Assembly (NCBI GenBank): GCA_030040265.1
Contig: JASHUB010000003.1
Coordinates: 1 to 41,480, forward strand
Source: Microcaldota archaeon
GTDB taxonomy: Archaea; Micrarchaeota; Micrarchaeia; Micrarchaeales; CABMGC01
Reading direction: 5' to 3'
DNA length: 41,480 bases
Shown here: piece by piece, positions 22,280-31,545 of the stretch
How the letters are laid out: every line of letters starts with the position of its first letter
Position numbering within the stretch: the stretch's first letter is position 1
Made by a program: the position numbers and the translations under genes
The notes under the pieces: model-generated
Databases searched by the model: none
What the model was told of the DNA's origin: nothing
What the model saw: the letters and a program-made list of their open reading frames with translations, nothing else

Positions 22280-24933
22280 CTGGAGTACCTCTTTATCTGG
22301 TCGAGCACCTGCTTGTGCAGCTCCCTAAGCCTCTTCCTCCTGTCCTTCATCATCACGACGTCAGCCTCGCCGAATGTTATGAGAACGTGCGAGAACGGGG
22401 ACGGCGCGGAAGTCTCGATCACCCTGTAGTCGATCTCGCCCTTCTTTATGCGCGCGATTATCTCCTTCGTCCTCTTCAGGTCCATGACGTCCTCGAGCAC
22501 TTCTCGGTAGGTCTCCTTCAGCACCGGGAAGTCCCGTCCAATCTCCTCGACCGAGCCGAGCAGCATCCCTGAGTTGACCTGCTGCCTGTTGACGCTGATC
22601 TGCCTTCCCTTATAGTTCCTGAGTATCATGAAGGCGCGCGCGGCGCACTGCCTGAAGCGTCTCTTGAGCATCTCCGTCCTCCTCACGTTGTCTCTCAGCA
22701 TCGCGGCTATGTCAGCGGAGACGAGTTCCTGCACCAGCTCGTTTATCTCATCCTTCTTTATCTTCACGTCCGATTCGGTGACCAGCATGAACCCGTTGTC
22801 GTTTATGGCAACGCCTATGTCTGTCTCGTGTATGTCCCCGAGCAGCACCGCGAGCACCCTGGACAGAGCGTCGTTCACCCGCCTGCCGTAGAGGGTGTGG
22901 AATATTATCATGTTGCGCTTCTTCTCCTTGTCAGCGGTCTTCTCGATCAGGATGAGCCTGTCGTTCGGGATTATCCCTGCAAAGAGCAGCTGCTCGGCGA
23001 AGTACTGGAATATGGAATGCTTCGCGTTCGCGTCTATCGGCATCTCATCCAGTATCCGCTTCGCGTCCTCGTTCGGCTCGAGCCTGTTCTTCTTCAGCAT
23101 GGAGAAGACGCTCTTGCTGTTCTTCACGGACCTGCGGACCGCCTCTCCGAACCTCTCCCTGAAGTTCCCGATGTCTATGGCGAGCTCGTACGTGAGAGGC
23201 AGCTGCTCGGAGAACCACGGCGGTATCGTGGGCATCCTCGCGTCGGCCCTGCTAACATAGCAGTTCATGCCTTTCGAGTAGTCGAACCTGTACAGCCTGC
23301 CGCCTAGCACGAAGATGTCCCCCGGCTTCAGCCTTGCGAGGAACTCCTCCTGGATCCCGCCGATCCATCTGCTCTTCTCGTAGACCTGCACGGACACGGT
23401 GTCGGGTATCGTTCCTAGATTGAGGTAGTAGATGAGCTTGGTGAACCTTCCGCGCCTTCCAAACTCGCCCTCCTCGGCCCAGATCTTCCCGTACACCCTC
23501 CTGCTCTCGAGGCCGACGTATGCGCCGGCAAGGTAGTTGATCGTCCTGTCAAAGTCCTTCCTGTCGAGCCCATGGTACGGATACGCCTTCCTCACGGTCT
23601 CGTAAGCGTGGTCGATCTTCCATTTCTTGTTCAGCGACATGCCCACGATGTGCTGCGAAAGCACGTCGAGGGCGTTCATCGGCGTTGTGAACGAGTCGAG
23701 GTGCCTGCGCTTTGCCTCGTACAGCATGACGGAGCACTCCACCAGGTCGTCCCTGTTGATGACAATGATCTGGCCTCTTGCGACGTCGTTGAAGCTGTGG
23801 CCGCTCCTCCCTATCCTCTGTATGGCTCTGGTCATCGATTTGGGTGAGCCGAGCTGCACGACATCGTCTATCGTTCCTATGTCGATTCCCAGCTCCAGGC
23901 TCGTCGATGAGACTACGCACTTCAGCTTCCCCTTCTTGAGAAGTTCCTCGACCTCAAGACGCGACTCCCTGGAGAGCGAGCCGTGGTGCGCCGCAACGCT
24001 CTCCTCTCCGTACCTGAACCTCCTCGTGAGGTTGAACACGGTCCTCTCCGTGCCGCTCCTTGTATTGGTGAAGATCAGCGTCGTCTCGTTCTTCTTTATC
24101 ACGCTGTTCAGCGTCTTGTATATCTCCTTGTCTATCTGGTCGTTGCTCGCGTTTATGATATCCTTGACCGGGCACATGACCTGGTAGTCCATCTTCTTGT
24201 CCCACGTCGCGTCGACTATGTAGCAGTCGCGCTCCTCCTTCTCGTTCTTGTAGCCGACAAGGAACTTCGCCGCCTCCTCAAGGGGATAGAGCGTCGCTCC
24301 AAGTCCTATCCTTACAAAGTCTCTCTCGAGATACTCGGTCAGCCGCTCGAGTGACAGCGAAAGGTGGACCCCGCGCTTGTTGTTCGCGAGCTCGTGTAGC
24401 TCGTCGATTACAACATACTTGATGTCCTTGAGGTTCTCGATGAACCTGGGCGAGTTCAGTATTATCGCGAGCGTCTCAGGCGTGGTCACCAGTATGTTGG
24501 GCGGCGTCCTGAGCTGCTTCTGTCTCTCTGACTGCGGCGTGTCTCCGGTCCTCACGCCAACGCTGATCCGTTTGAGTCCCTCCGCCTTCGGCGTCGAGTA
24601 GACGTCATCCAGAGGCACGTTTAGGTTCTTGTAGATGTCGTTGTTCAGCGCCTTCAGCGGCGATATGTAGATGCAATAAATCTTGTCCTCCAGCGTGCCA
24701 TCCTGCGCCATGCCGAACAGGCTGCTCAGTATGGACATGAACGCGGAGAACGTCTTTCCGCTGCCCGTCGGCGCGGTTATCAGCAGGTTCTTCTCCTCCT
24801 TTATGAGCCTGAACGAGTAGCGCTGTGGCGGCGTAAGACCCTTGTACTTCTTCTCAAACCAGGCACGCAGCACGGGGTTGAGCGCCGATAGACTCTCCTC
24901 TGCGGTGAATGGTTTTTTGTAGTAATCTATCAT
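22276..24933 (-). CDS. Lhr-family superfamily 2 helicase
   Basis: An 885-residue ATP-dependent helicase of the Lhr/Ski2-like group. Motif I is TAPTGSGKT at 53-61, motif II is VIDELHEL, motif III is GLGATL instead of SATL, and motif VI region is AIQRIGRSGH. STSLELGIDIG is the usual motif V. C-terminal to the two RecA domains lie the winged helix and the Lhr core region. Lhr helicases act in DNA repair and unwind DNA-RNA hybrids with 3'-5' polarity. It is first in the operon with PdeM-like nuclease and RNase H. A minus-strand TATA (attttataaat, 24961-24971) precedes the ATG by about 30 bases. Confidence 0.93.
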   Translation of the reverse strand: MIDYYKKPFTAEESLSALNPVLRAWFEKKYKGLTPPQRYSFRLIKEEKNLLITAPTGSGKTFSAFMSILSSLFGMAQDGTLEDKIYCIYISPLKALNNDIYKNLNVPLDDVYSTPKAEGLKRISVGVRTGDTPQSERQKQLRTPPNILVTTPETLAIILNSPRFIENLKDIKYVVIDELHELANNKRGVHLSLSLERLTEYLERDFVRIGLGATLYPLEEAAKFLVGYKNEKEERDCYIVDATWDKKMDYQVMCPVKDIINASNDQIDKEIYKTLNSVIKKNETTLIFTNTRSGTERTVFNLTRRFRYGEESVAAHHGSLSRESRLEVEELLKKGKLKCVVSSTSLELGIDIGTIDDVVQLGSPKSMTRAIQRIGRSGHSFNDVARGQIIVINRDDLVECSVMLYEAKRRHLDSFTTPMNALDVLSQHIVGMSLNKKWKIDHAYETVRKAYPYHGLDRKDFDRTINYLAGAYVGLESRRVYGKIWAEEGEFGRRGRFTKLIYYLNLGTIPDTVSVQVYEKSRWIGGIQEEFLARLKPGDIFVLGGRLYRFDYSKGMNCYVSRADARMPTIPPWFSEQLPLTYELAIDIGNFRERFGEAVRRSVKNSKSVFSMLKKNRLEPNEDAKRILDEMPIDANAKHSIFQYFAEQLLFAGIIPNDRLILIEKTADKEKKRNMIIFHTLYGRRVNDALSRVLAVLLGDIHETDIGVAINDNGFMLVTESDVKIKKDEINELVQELVSADIAAMLRDNVRRTEMLKRRFRQCAARAFMILRNYKGRQISVNRQQVNSGMLLGSVEEIGRDFPVLKETYREVLEDVMDLKRTKEIIARIKKGEIDYRVIETSAPSPFSHVLITFGEADVVMMKDRRKRLRELHKQVLDQIKRYSR

Positions 24934-25005
24934 CGGTAAACCAAGAATTACTGATATACATTTATAAAATGTTCGCCTACATATATATTAGCTTTTGAGG
25001 ATACC

Positions 25006-25278
25006 ATGCCAAAAAGAGGGAAGAAGGCAGGAAAGGGGAGGGCAAAGGCAGCCCCGAAGCGCGCAAGAACTTCAAGGGCAGGGACAAAGGCCCTGGAGGC
25101 GCTGCGGAGGACGCAGCAGATAAACGAGGTCATCCAAAGGGGAGGCATCGAGAATCAGGCGCTTCAGTTCAGCGGGGTAGAGTCTAGGCCTGAGGAGGAG
25201 ACGCACATCTCCGCACTTCTGGAGAGCAAGGAGCAGCCGTCGACGCCCAACAAGAAGAAGGGCAAAAAGTCAAAGTGA
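25006..25278 (+). CDS. Small highly basic protein, unknown
   Basis: A 90-residue protein starting MPKRGKKAGKGRAKAAP. Both ends are dense in Lys and Arg (N-terminal 30 residues and KKKGKKSK at the end), while the middle has a predicted helix (TKALEALRRTQQINEVIQRGG) and an acidic tail section (RPEEETHISALLESKE). It may bind nucleic acid, as small chromatin or RNA proteins do, but no family is recognised. A TATA-like atatatatta lies at 24980-24989, about 20 bases before the ATG. It diverges from the Lhr operon. Confidence 0.6.
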   Translation: MPKRGKKAGKGRAKAAPKRARTSRAGTKALEALRRTQQINEVIQRGGIENQALQFSGVESRPEEETHISALLESKEQPSTPNKKKGKKSK

Positions 25279-25285
25279 GGCAGCT

Positions 25286-26476
25286 CTATTTTCCGGATTT
25301 TCCTACGCTTAGCTTCACGTCCCCTTCGGGATCCCTGGTTATTGTTATGTCCAGCCCGTCGCTGCCCAGCATCCTCCTGAGCTCGTCGTAGGTATAGGAG
25401 CCTATGTCCTTCGGATCGTGCTTCTTGAGTATTTCGGCGCGCCTCTCCATCACGTCCTCTTTCTTTATCTGCGAGTACGCTATCCCAAGTTCCGGTTTCT
25501 CCGCACCGTACATGTCCTCTATCCCGAGCTCTATGGGCTTGTATCCCTCGCCCTGGTAGATGAACGGCAGCACAGCGTGGAAGTCTGTCCTTATCCCCTC
25601 GACTACCCTCGAGACGCTTCCCTTATCTCCGGCTAGGACGAAGTCGTCGCCGTTCAGGAATCCGACGAACGCGCCCTTGCCCGCTTCCTTGACCTTGTCT
25701 TGGAGCAGCTGCGAGACGAGCCTGAGTATCGTGAGCCCTGATTCGTTGCCGAATCTGCCTGCAAAGGCAGCAAGTCCCTCCACCCTCAGCCTGCCCATCT
25801 CATAGCCGGAGTTCCTGTCCGTGATTGCCTTCTCGACAGCGTCCGATATCTTGTCCTCGTTCGGCAGGTCGATCAAGGGATCGAAACGCTTCCCTTTTTT
25901 CTTCAGGAATATCGTCACCAGGCTGCGCAGCTCGTCAGGGTCGAACGGCTTCTTTATGTAATAGTCCGCACCGTACTTTATGCCTTTGAACCTATTCGAA
26001 GTCGCGTCCATCGCGCTTACTATTATTACTATTATGTCCTTGAGGTTTGGATCCTTCTTTATCGTTTGGCAGACCTCCAGCCCGTCAGCGCCAGGAAGCA
26101 TGAGGTCCAGTATGATCAGGTCGGGCTTCTCAAACTTGATCTTCTGCAGCGCCTCCCTGCCATCGTAAACCTGCGTTATGTCGAAGCCCTTCCCAACGGT
26201 CAGGGACATGAGCTTGTTTATGTTCTTGTCGTCCTCGACGATGAACACCCTCCTGAAGGCTGCGGGCGCATCCTGCAGGACGTAATAAGTGAGTATGCCG
26301 CCGCTGTTTCTCGCGGCAATGGAATTGGATATCTCCAGCTCCTTGAGGTTCCTCCTGAGCGTATCCTCGTCCACGCCAAGAGAAGTGGTCAGGCTCTTTA
26401 GTTCGTTGTAAGTGACCTGCTGCTTGTCGTTTATCGCCGCTATTATGTCTGCCTTGAGTTCTTCCTGTACCTCCAT
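25286..26476 (-). CDS. Response regulator: winged helix + REC + degenerate GGDEF domain
   Basis: A 396-residue protein. Residues 1-70 are a winged-helix-like domain (ELKADIIAAINDKQQVTYNEL, VDEDTLRRNLKELE). A receiver domain follows with RVFIVEDD, phospho-acceptor Asp124 in ILDLMLPG, VSAMDA and Lys176 in IKKPF. The last part has the GGDEF order: DPLIDLPNED in place of DPLTGLPNR and NGDDF at 275-279 in place of GGDEF, so cyclic-di-GMP synthesis is unlikely. The frame extends to 26509, but I prefer ATG at 26476, preceded by GGCGATC as ribosome binding site. The histidine kinase at 27721 is the probable partner, with one gene in between. Confidence 0.8.
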   Translation of the reverse strand: MEVQEELKADIIAAINDKQQVTYNELKSLTTSLGVDEDTLRRNLKELEISNSIAARNSGGILTYYVLQDAPAAFRRVFIVEDDKNINKLMSLTVGKGFDITQVYDGREALQKIKFEKPDLIILDLMLPGADGLEVCQTIKKDPNLKDIIVIIVSAMDATSNRFKGIKYGADYYIKKPFDPDELRSLVTIFLKKKGKRFDPLIDLPNEDKISDAVEKAITDRNSGYEMGRLRVEGLAAFAGRFGNESGLTILRLVSQLLQDKVKEAGKGAFVGFLNGDDFVLAGDKGSVSRVVEGIRTDFHAVLPFIYQGEGYKPIELGIEDMYGAEKPELGIAYSQIKKEDVMERRAEILKKHDPKDIGSYTYDELRRMLGSDGLDITITRDPEGDVKLSVGKSGK

Positions 26477-26604
26477 ATGATCGCCTATACGATAGGCCAG
26501 CAAAAACATTAATATCTATCCAGGGACTCGGGGTACACCGATAAACGACCGAGTAGTGGACGGGAAATGTTAATAAATATAAGGGTAGCAATAAGTCTGA
26601 TATC

Positions 26605-27720
26605 ATGGCAGCGCAGAGACAACAGGCACCTATGCAAAACCGGCCTCTCCAGAACAGGCCCCTCCAACCGAGGACGCTGAAGAACGTTCAGCAGAGAAGG
26701 ATTAGCCCGATAGGCGCGGTCGCTGGCGTTATAGTGATATTGATAGTCATAGGCATAATCTATGCGCTGCTTCCCAGCTCGGGGGTGTCCGGCCTTGGGA
26801 CAGGCCAGACTTTCACGCTTGCACCTAACCAGAGTGCCTACTTCACGATAACAAGCGGGGGCGTCTCGAAGGCATTGGTCCTGCAGAGCGCATCAAACGG
26901 CACTGCGACAATGTATGTCGGCACAGTGCCGATACTGAGCAATCCTGTGGTCAGGTTCACGCTCGCCTCCGGGTCATCGATAAACATCAGCAGCACAGGT
27001 TCGGGCGTGGCAGACCTCCATGTGGGATTGACGTCCGCATCCTCAACAAGCGCGAAGATAACTGTCAGCAGCGTAAACACAGGGCTCGGCCTCAGGTCAA
27101 GCCCCTCTGCAGTCGTGATATATCCTGCAGTGTTCACACCAACCGGCGTAAAGACATCAAACTCTAGCAGCGGGACAACCGTCAGCACCGTAACCAGCAC
27201 GGTCCGTGCGACCACATCTGGTCCGAGCGTCAGCTCCATCTCCGTCTCGGTCACCAGCGTCACGGTGATGCCAACTGCGCAGGTATATCTTGTCGCCAAC
27301 AGCACGGCCATAGGCGCGCTGATGGCGAACTACAGCGCACTCTTTTCGGCCGATGCAGGATGCGACGAGTCGACTTACAACACGACGTTCACCGCCGCTT
27401 CTGGCACGCCGCCCAGCGCGGCCTTCGCGACAGACTACGCCAATGCATCCGAGATAACTCCTTATGGCATGAGCACATCGTTCACCGAGCAAAGCTCGTC
27501 AGTATACACCGTCAGCTACAACATGAAGGACCACCTGTCGTCCTTCAACAGCGCTGGGTTGCTGCTGAAGCTAAATCTCTCCAACACCAGCGCACCGATA
27601 GTGAATGAGACGTTCAAGGGCTACTGGTATGGGCAGACGTACAGCAACCTCTATGCGAGGTACATAAACCAGACAAAGCTCGGCGGGGACTGCGAAGCCT
27701 GGGTCACGGTATTCAAGTGA
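26605..27720 (+). CDS. Membrane-anchored outer protein, Ser/Thr-rich
   Basis: A 371-residue protein. The N-terminal 35 residues are cytoplasmic, Gln/Arg/Pro-rich with repeated QNRPLQ; one membrane helix (IGAVAGVIVILIVIGIIYALL) spans about 36-56. The outside portion starts with a beta-rich part (residues 65-160), then a Ser/Thr/Val-rich linker (SSSGTTVSTVTSTVRATTSG), then a second domain with two Cys (ADAGCDEST, GGDCEAWV). Numerous sequons (NGT, NSS, NTT, NAS) fit glycosylation. It lies between the response regulator and the kinase and its stop abuts that of the kinase, so it may be a surface target or input of that system. No family recognised. Confidence 0.65.
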   Translation: MAAQRQQAPMQNRPLQNRPLQPRTLKNVQQRRISPIGAVAGVIVILIVIGIIYALLPSSGVSGLGTGQTFTLAPNQSAYFTITSGGVSKALVLQSASNGTATMYVGTVPILSNPVVRFTLASGSSINISSTGSGVADLHVGLTSASSTSAKITVSSVNTGLGLRSSPSAVVIYPAVFTPTGVKTSNSSSGTTVSTVTSTVRATTSGPSVSSISVSVTSVTVMPTAQVYLVANSTAIGALMANYSALFSADAGCDESTYNTTFTAASGTPPSAAFATDYANASEITPYGMSTSFTEQSSSVYTVSYNMKDHLSSFNSAGLLLKLNLSNTSAPIVNETFKGYWYGQTYSNLYARYINQTKLGGDCEAWVTVFK

Positions 27721-29979
27721 CTATTCCGGAGAGGCCGGCTGCTGCGCTGGCTTCTGCTTCTTCTTCCTCTCGAATATCGGTATGGTGAACCAGAAGGTGC
27801 TTCCCTTCCCCGGCTCCGACACCACGCCCATCTTCCCGCCATGCAGGTTGACCACCTCCTTGCATATTGACAGGCCTAGCCCTGTGCCCTGGCCCTCCTG
27901 CCGCGTCAGGCCCTTCCTGTTCGGCAGCTGGTAGAACTTCTTGAAGAGCTTTATCTTGTCCTCCTTGCTGATCCCCACGCCCGTGTCGGTGACATCGACG
28001 CGAACGTTCCTCTTCCTGTTGGTTATCCTGACGATTATGCTGCCGCTGTCAGTGAACTTTATCGCGTTGCCTATCAGGTTGACGAACACCTGTATGAGCC
28101 TGTTCGGGTCTGCCGATATCTCCGGCACGTCGTAGTTGACGTCCCACTTGAATGTCAGTCCCTTGTTCGTCGCGACCTCCACGAGGGCGTTTATGCTCGG
28201 GTTCTCGCCAAGCCTCGCCAGGCTGACCTGCTGCCGGTCAAGCTTTATCTTGCCCGACGAGAGCTTCGCAACGTCAAGGATCTGGAGTATGAGCTGCATG
28301 AGCCTCTCCGCCTCGTCCATTATTATCCTCAGGTACTCCTGCTGCTCCTCGTTCAGCTTCCCGAACTGCCCCTCCATCATCAGCTTCGAGAAGCCCTTGA
28401 TGTTGGTGAGCGGTGTCTTCAGGTCGTGCGATATGTTGTATATGAACTGCGTCTTGAGGTCGCTCTCCGTCTTGAGCTTCTCCGCCTCCCTCTCCAGCGC
28501 CTCCGCCGTGTCCTGCAGGCGCTCTATCCTGCGCTTCGTCGCAAGCTCCTTGCTAACGATCAGGTATCCTATCACGCTGCCGTTCTCATCAAAGTTCGTC
28601 ACGATGCTCTGTTCGCACGGCAATGGCTCTGTGCCGCCCTTGCTGACCAGGTTCACGAACAGGCTCGTAACGGCGCCATTCTTGGCAGCGAAAGATATCG
28701 CCTTGTTTAGCGCGTTCTGGCTCTCTGCGTCTGCGCAGAGCAGCGAGAAAGGAGTCCCTGCAAGGTCCTCTGTCCTGCAGTTCATCAGCCTCTCTGCGCT
28801 CTTGTTCATCTTCTTGATATAGCCTAGCTGGTCGATCGACACTATGGAGTCGGTGGACATCTGCACAACATCGTCAACCAGCCGCTGCACGGCGTTGACA
28901 TACTTCTCGAAGTTGTTGTTCGTCACGACGCACGAGTACCCTCCGATGGAGTTCTTGTAAACGAGCAGCCGTGTATCAAGGTAGATGTCGTTCCCGACGC
29001 TGAGCTTCGCCGAAGTGGTGTAGATGCTGTTCCCTATCTTGTCCAGCTCCTGTGCGAAGCTCTTGTTGCCGTAAACAAGGTCTGAGAGCCTCCTGTTGGT
29101 TATCTCGGCCTGCGGCATCTTGAGTATGCGGTCGACGTTCTTGCTTGCCCAGACCACCTTGGTCTGCGCGTCAAGCAGCATGAAAGCCTCGGCGTTGCTG
29201 TACTGCATCAGCTGCGTCCCCTCAAGCAGCTCACGCGACTCAGTTATATCATAGAAGGCGACGTGCATCAGCTTCTCGCTTATCTTGCCGGACGTCAGGC
29301 TGAACGTGCGTCCAGAATCGGCCTTACCCGATGCGGTCTGTGTCAACCCGTTCTTCAGGCGCGTGAAAGACGCCTGGTCGATGCTGAAGAAGTCGGATAT
29401 TTGCTTGCCAACAATCTCCTTGATCGTCTTGTTCAGTATCGTGAGCGCCTGCTTGTTCGCTTTCACCAAATTGCCTGACGCGTCCACTAGCAACTGCGGC
29501 GTGGTGCTGTTGAATGCCGCGTCGAAGTACCTTGCCACCCTGACGCTCCGCTCCTTCTCCGACTTTATTATGATATCGTAGCCGACTATGTTCGTGAGCA
29601 GGCCCAGCGCCTCGAGCAGGCTGTTGTCAAACTTGTCCTCGTTCTTCGAAAGCAGCGTCACTATGCCGAAAGCTTTCTTTCCCTCCCCAACGGGCAGGAT
29701 GAGGCAGCTCTTGTATCCCTCGTTGTAGTACCTTATGAGCTCCGGAAAGGACGAATACTGGCTGAGCCGGTTATCGATGTACGGCTTGCCCGTGTTCATC
29801 GCAAACTCTTCTGCGGAATTGACCGTCTCCTTGTTCTTATGCACGTCCTTTATCACGAAGGAGTCTATCCCAAAATTAGTCTTTACCTTCTCGCTGAACT
29901 TGCTGAGCAGCGCTTCTGTAGTGGCGGCCTCCTTGCTTATCCCTATCATTTCCGTCAGCAAGGTGTCAAAGGAAACCAT
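27721..29979 (-). CDS. Cytoplasmic sensor histidine kinase with GAF and PAS domains
   Basis: A 752-residue kinase without membrane helices. Approximate layout: a GAF-like domain (20-140), three PAS-like domains (150-255, 260-360, 370-480; with YDITESREL and IVSIDQLGYIKKMNKSAERL), a coiled coil (485-508), the dimerisation domain with phospho-acceptor His518 (FIYNISHDLKTPL) and the ATPase domain (NLIGNAIKF, DTGVGISKEDK, GTGLGLSICKEVV). The end is a Lys/Gln/Pro-rich tail. It probably phosphorylates the regulator encoded at 25286-26476. Sensing inside the cell (small molecules or redox) is implied by the lack of outer domain. The stop is directly next to the convergent gene's stop. Confidence 0.9.
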   Translation of the reverse strand: MVSFDTLLTEMIGISKEAATTEALLSKFSEKVKTNFGIDSFVIKDVHKNKETVNSAEEFAMNTGKPYIDNRLSQYSSFPELIRYYNEGYKSCLILPVGEGKKAFGIVTLLSKNEDKFDNSLLEALGLLTNIVGYDIIIKSEKERSVRVARYFDAAFNSTTPQLLVDASGNLVKANKQALTILNKTIKEIVGKQISDFFSIDQASFTRLKNGLTQTASGKADSGRTFSLTSGKISEKLMHVAFYDITESRELLEGTQLMQYSNAEAFMLLDAQTKVVWASKNVDRILKMPQAEITNRRLSDLVYGNKSFAQELDKIGNSIYTTSAKLSVGNDIYLDTRLLVYKNSIGGYSCVVTNNNFEKYVNAVQRLVDDVVQMSTDSIVSIDQLGYIKKMNKSAERLMNCRTEDLAGTPFSLLCADAESQNALNKAISFAAKNGAVTSLFVNLVSKGGTEPLPCEQSIVTNFDENGSVIGYLIVSKELATKRRIERLQDTAEALEREAEKLKTESDLKTQFIYNISHDLKTPLTNIKGFSKLMMEGQFGKLNEEQQEYLRIIMDEAERLMQLILQILDVAKLSSGKIKLDRQQVSLARLGENPSINALVEVATNKGLTFKWDVNYDVPEISADPNRLIQVFVNLIGNAIKFTDSGSIIVRITNRKRNVRVDVTDTGVGISKEDKIKLFKKFYQLPNRKGLTRQEGQGTGLGLSICKEVVNLHGGKMGVVSEPGKGSTFWFTIPIFERKKKQKPAQQPASPE

Positions 29980-30029
29980 GCCATCACGTCGCCAATATAC
30001 TTATTAACTTAAGATATTAAAGGATATGC

Positions 30030-30689
30030 ATGAAGCTAGTGGAGATATTTGACGGCGTTTTCAAGATCGATGGAAAGCTGGCCACGCTGAATCTCGCGCC
30101 TGGCAAGGCGGTCTATGGCGAGCGCCTCATAGAGGAGAAGGGCAAGGAATATCGGATGTGGGACCCGTACAGGAGCAAGCTCTCAGCAGCGATAATGAAG
30201 GGCATGAAGGGCATGCAGATAAAGCCCGGGAGCAGGGTCCTTTATCTCGGAGCTGCGACAGGCACCACGTGCAGCCATGTGAGCGACATAGTCGGCGAAC
30301 GCGGCGAGCTGTACGCCATCGAGCTTTCCGAGCGGAACGCAAGGGAACTGATAAAGATGAGCGAGGACCGCCCCAATGTCTTCCCGATAATGGGCGATGC
30401 AAGGAACACCGATGCTTACGCTTCCGACGCTGGCTCGGCAGATGTCCTGTACCAGGACGTGGCCGCAAGGGACCAGGCCCAGATACTCCTGAAGAACGGC
30501 GCGCTGCTCAAGACTGGGGGCTACGCATACGTCGCGATAAAGTCGCAGAGCATAGACGTCGGCAGGGACCCAAAGCAGGTATACAAGGAGTTCCTGGAGG
30601 AGATATCATCTGGTTTTGAGATCCTCGAAAAGATAAACATAGCACCATACGACGAGATGCACCTGTTCGTCGTGCTCAGGAAAAAGTAG
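30030..30689 (+). CDS. flpA: Fibrillarin-like rRNA/tRNA 2'-O-methyltransferase
   Basis: A 219-residue fibrillarin homologue, the catalytic subunit of the archaeal box C/D ribonucleoprotein that methylates ribose 2'-hydroxyls of rRNA and tRNA at guide-RNA-specified sites. S-adenosylmethionine-binding residues are in VLYLGAATGTTCSHVSD; the acidic loop is IELSERNA; further conserved blocks are MGDARN, VLYQDVA and GGYAYVAIKSQSID. N-terminal small domain FKIDGKLATLNLAPG...GERLIEEKGKEYRMWDPYRSKL is typical. In many archaea it is beside nop5; here it is not. The partner proteins Nop5 and L7Ae are outside the window. Confidence 0.95.
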   Translation: MKLVEIFDGVFKIDGKLATLNLAPGKAVYGERLIEEKGKEYRMWDPYRSKLSAAIMKGMKGMQIKPGSRVLYLGAATGTTCSHVSDIVGERGELYAIELSERNARELIKMSEDRPNVFPIMGDARNTDAYASDAGSADVLYQDVAARDQAQILLKNGALLKTGGYAYVAIKSQSIDVGRDPKQVYKEFLEEISSGFEILEKINIAPYDEMHLFVVLRKK

Positions 30690-30723
30690 GCAGGGTTAAA
30701 ATCCTATACGTGCCATTCTAATC

Positions 30724-31545
30724 GTGTCCGACGCAGACCTAGCCAAGTACATCAAACAGGTCAGCCTGCCAAAGCAAGGAAAGAAGGAGTGCAAGGCTTG
30801 CGGATCGGATGTCCGCTCGCCAAACAAAGACGGGATATGCCATTTCTGCGAACTTCCATGCACCATGGCGGCAAAAAACGTTGACAAGTCAGCGTCAAAG
30901 TCCATCGAGACCGTGTGGCAGCTAATAGGAGACTCAAAGTGGGATGCCGCTGCGACTTATTTCCCGTCCATCGCGGGACAGAAAGACGACCCAGTCTCAG
31001 TGTACTGCGCAGGTATATTCTACCGCTACTATTCGGATCGCCAGTACCACGATCAGGACCACAACCTTTTGGGATACATGGAGCAGAATGCGAAGAACAT
31101 GCACGACTCGCTCTACACTATCGTCACCGCGAAGGATTACCTGTTCCGGGCGATAAAACTCGTGTCGCTCGACCAGGATGCGCAGCGGGACGAGAAGCTG
31201 CTCTACCTAGATTTCATAACCAACGTGCGTCTGAAGAGGCTTCACCTCGCGGCAAAGACGCTCCAGCTTCTCAATGCACTGCAAAAGACTAGCATCGCCA
31301 CGGAATACGCCAACATGGTCTACGCGGTCGAGACTTCGGACAAGTCTGCTGAGGAAAAGCTGTCCATGATGCTCAACAAGCAGGAACCGAACGCTTACTA
31401 TTACCTTGCGCTGCATCTGGTGCAGAAAAAGAGGCTCCGTGATGCTTTGACAGTGCTCGATGCGCTTTCGAAGTCGGTCCACATGCCTATGGCAGAGGAA
31501 CTTTCACGCAAGGTAAGGATAACGATGCAGGCAAGCGCGCTCTAG
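30724..31545 (+). CDS. Unknown protein with N-terminal four-cysteine zinc motif and helical repeats
   Basis: A 273-residue protein with a GTG start (30724) some 20 bases after a TATA-like gttaaaatcc. The N-terminal KECKACGSDVRS and GICHFCELPCTMA provide two CxxC pairs (residues 22-25 and about 38-41) for a zinc knuckle. After residue 55 the chain is helical, with TPR-like helix pairs (LLYLDFITNVRLKRLHLAAKTL, AYYYLALHLVQKKRLRDAL). This could be an RNA- or protein-binding adaptor. It lies between flpA and rtcB, and shares CTAG stop bases with rtcB at 31542-31545. Confidence 0.65.
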   Translation: MSDADLAKYIKQVSLPKQGKKECKACGSDVRSPNKDGICHFCELPCTMAAKNVDKSASKSIETVWQLIGDSKWDAAATYFPSIAGQKDDPVSVYCAGIFYRYYSDRQYHDQDHNLLGYMEQNAKNMHDSLYTIVTAKDYLFRAIKLVSLDQDAQRDEKLLYLDFITNVRLKRLHLAAKTLQLLNALQKTSIATEYANMVYAVETSDKSAEEKLSMMLNKQEPNAYYYLALHLVQKKRLRDALTVLDALSKSVHMPMAEELSRKVRITMQASAL

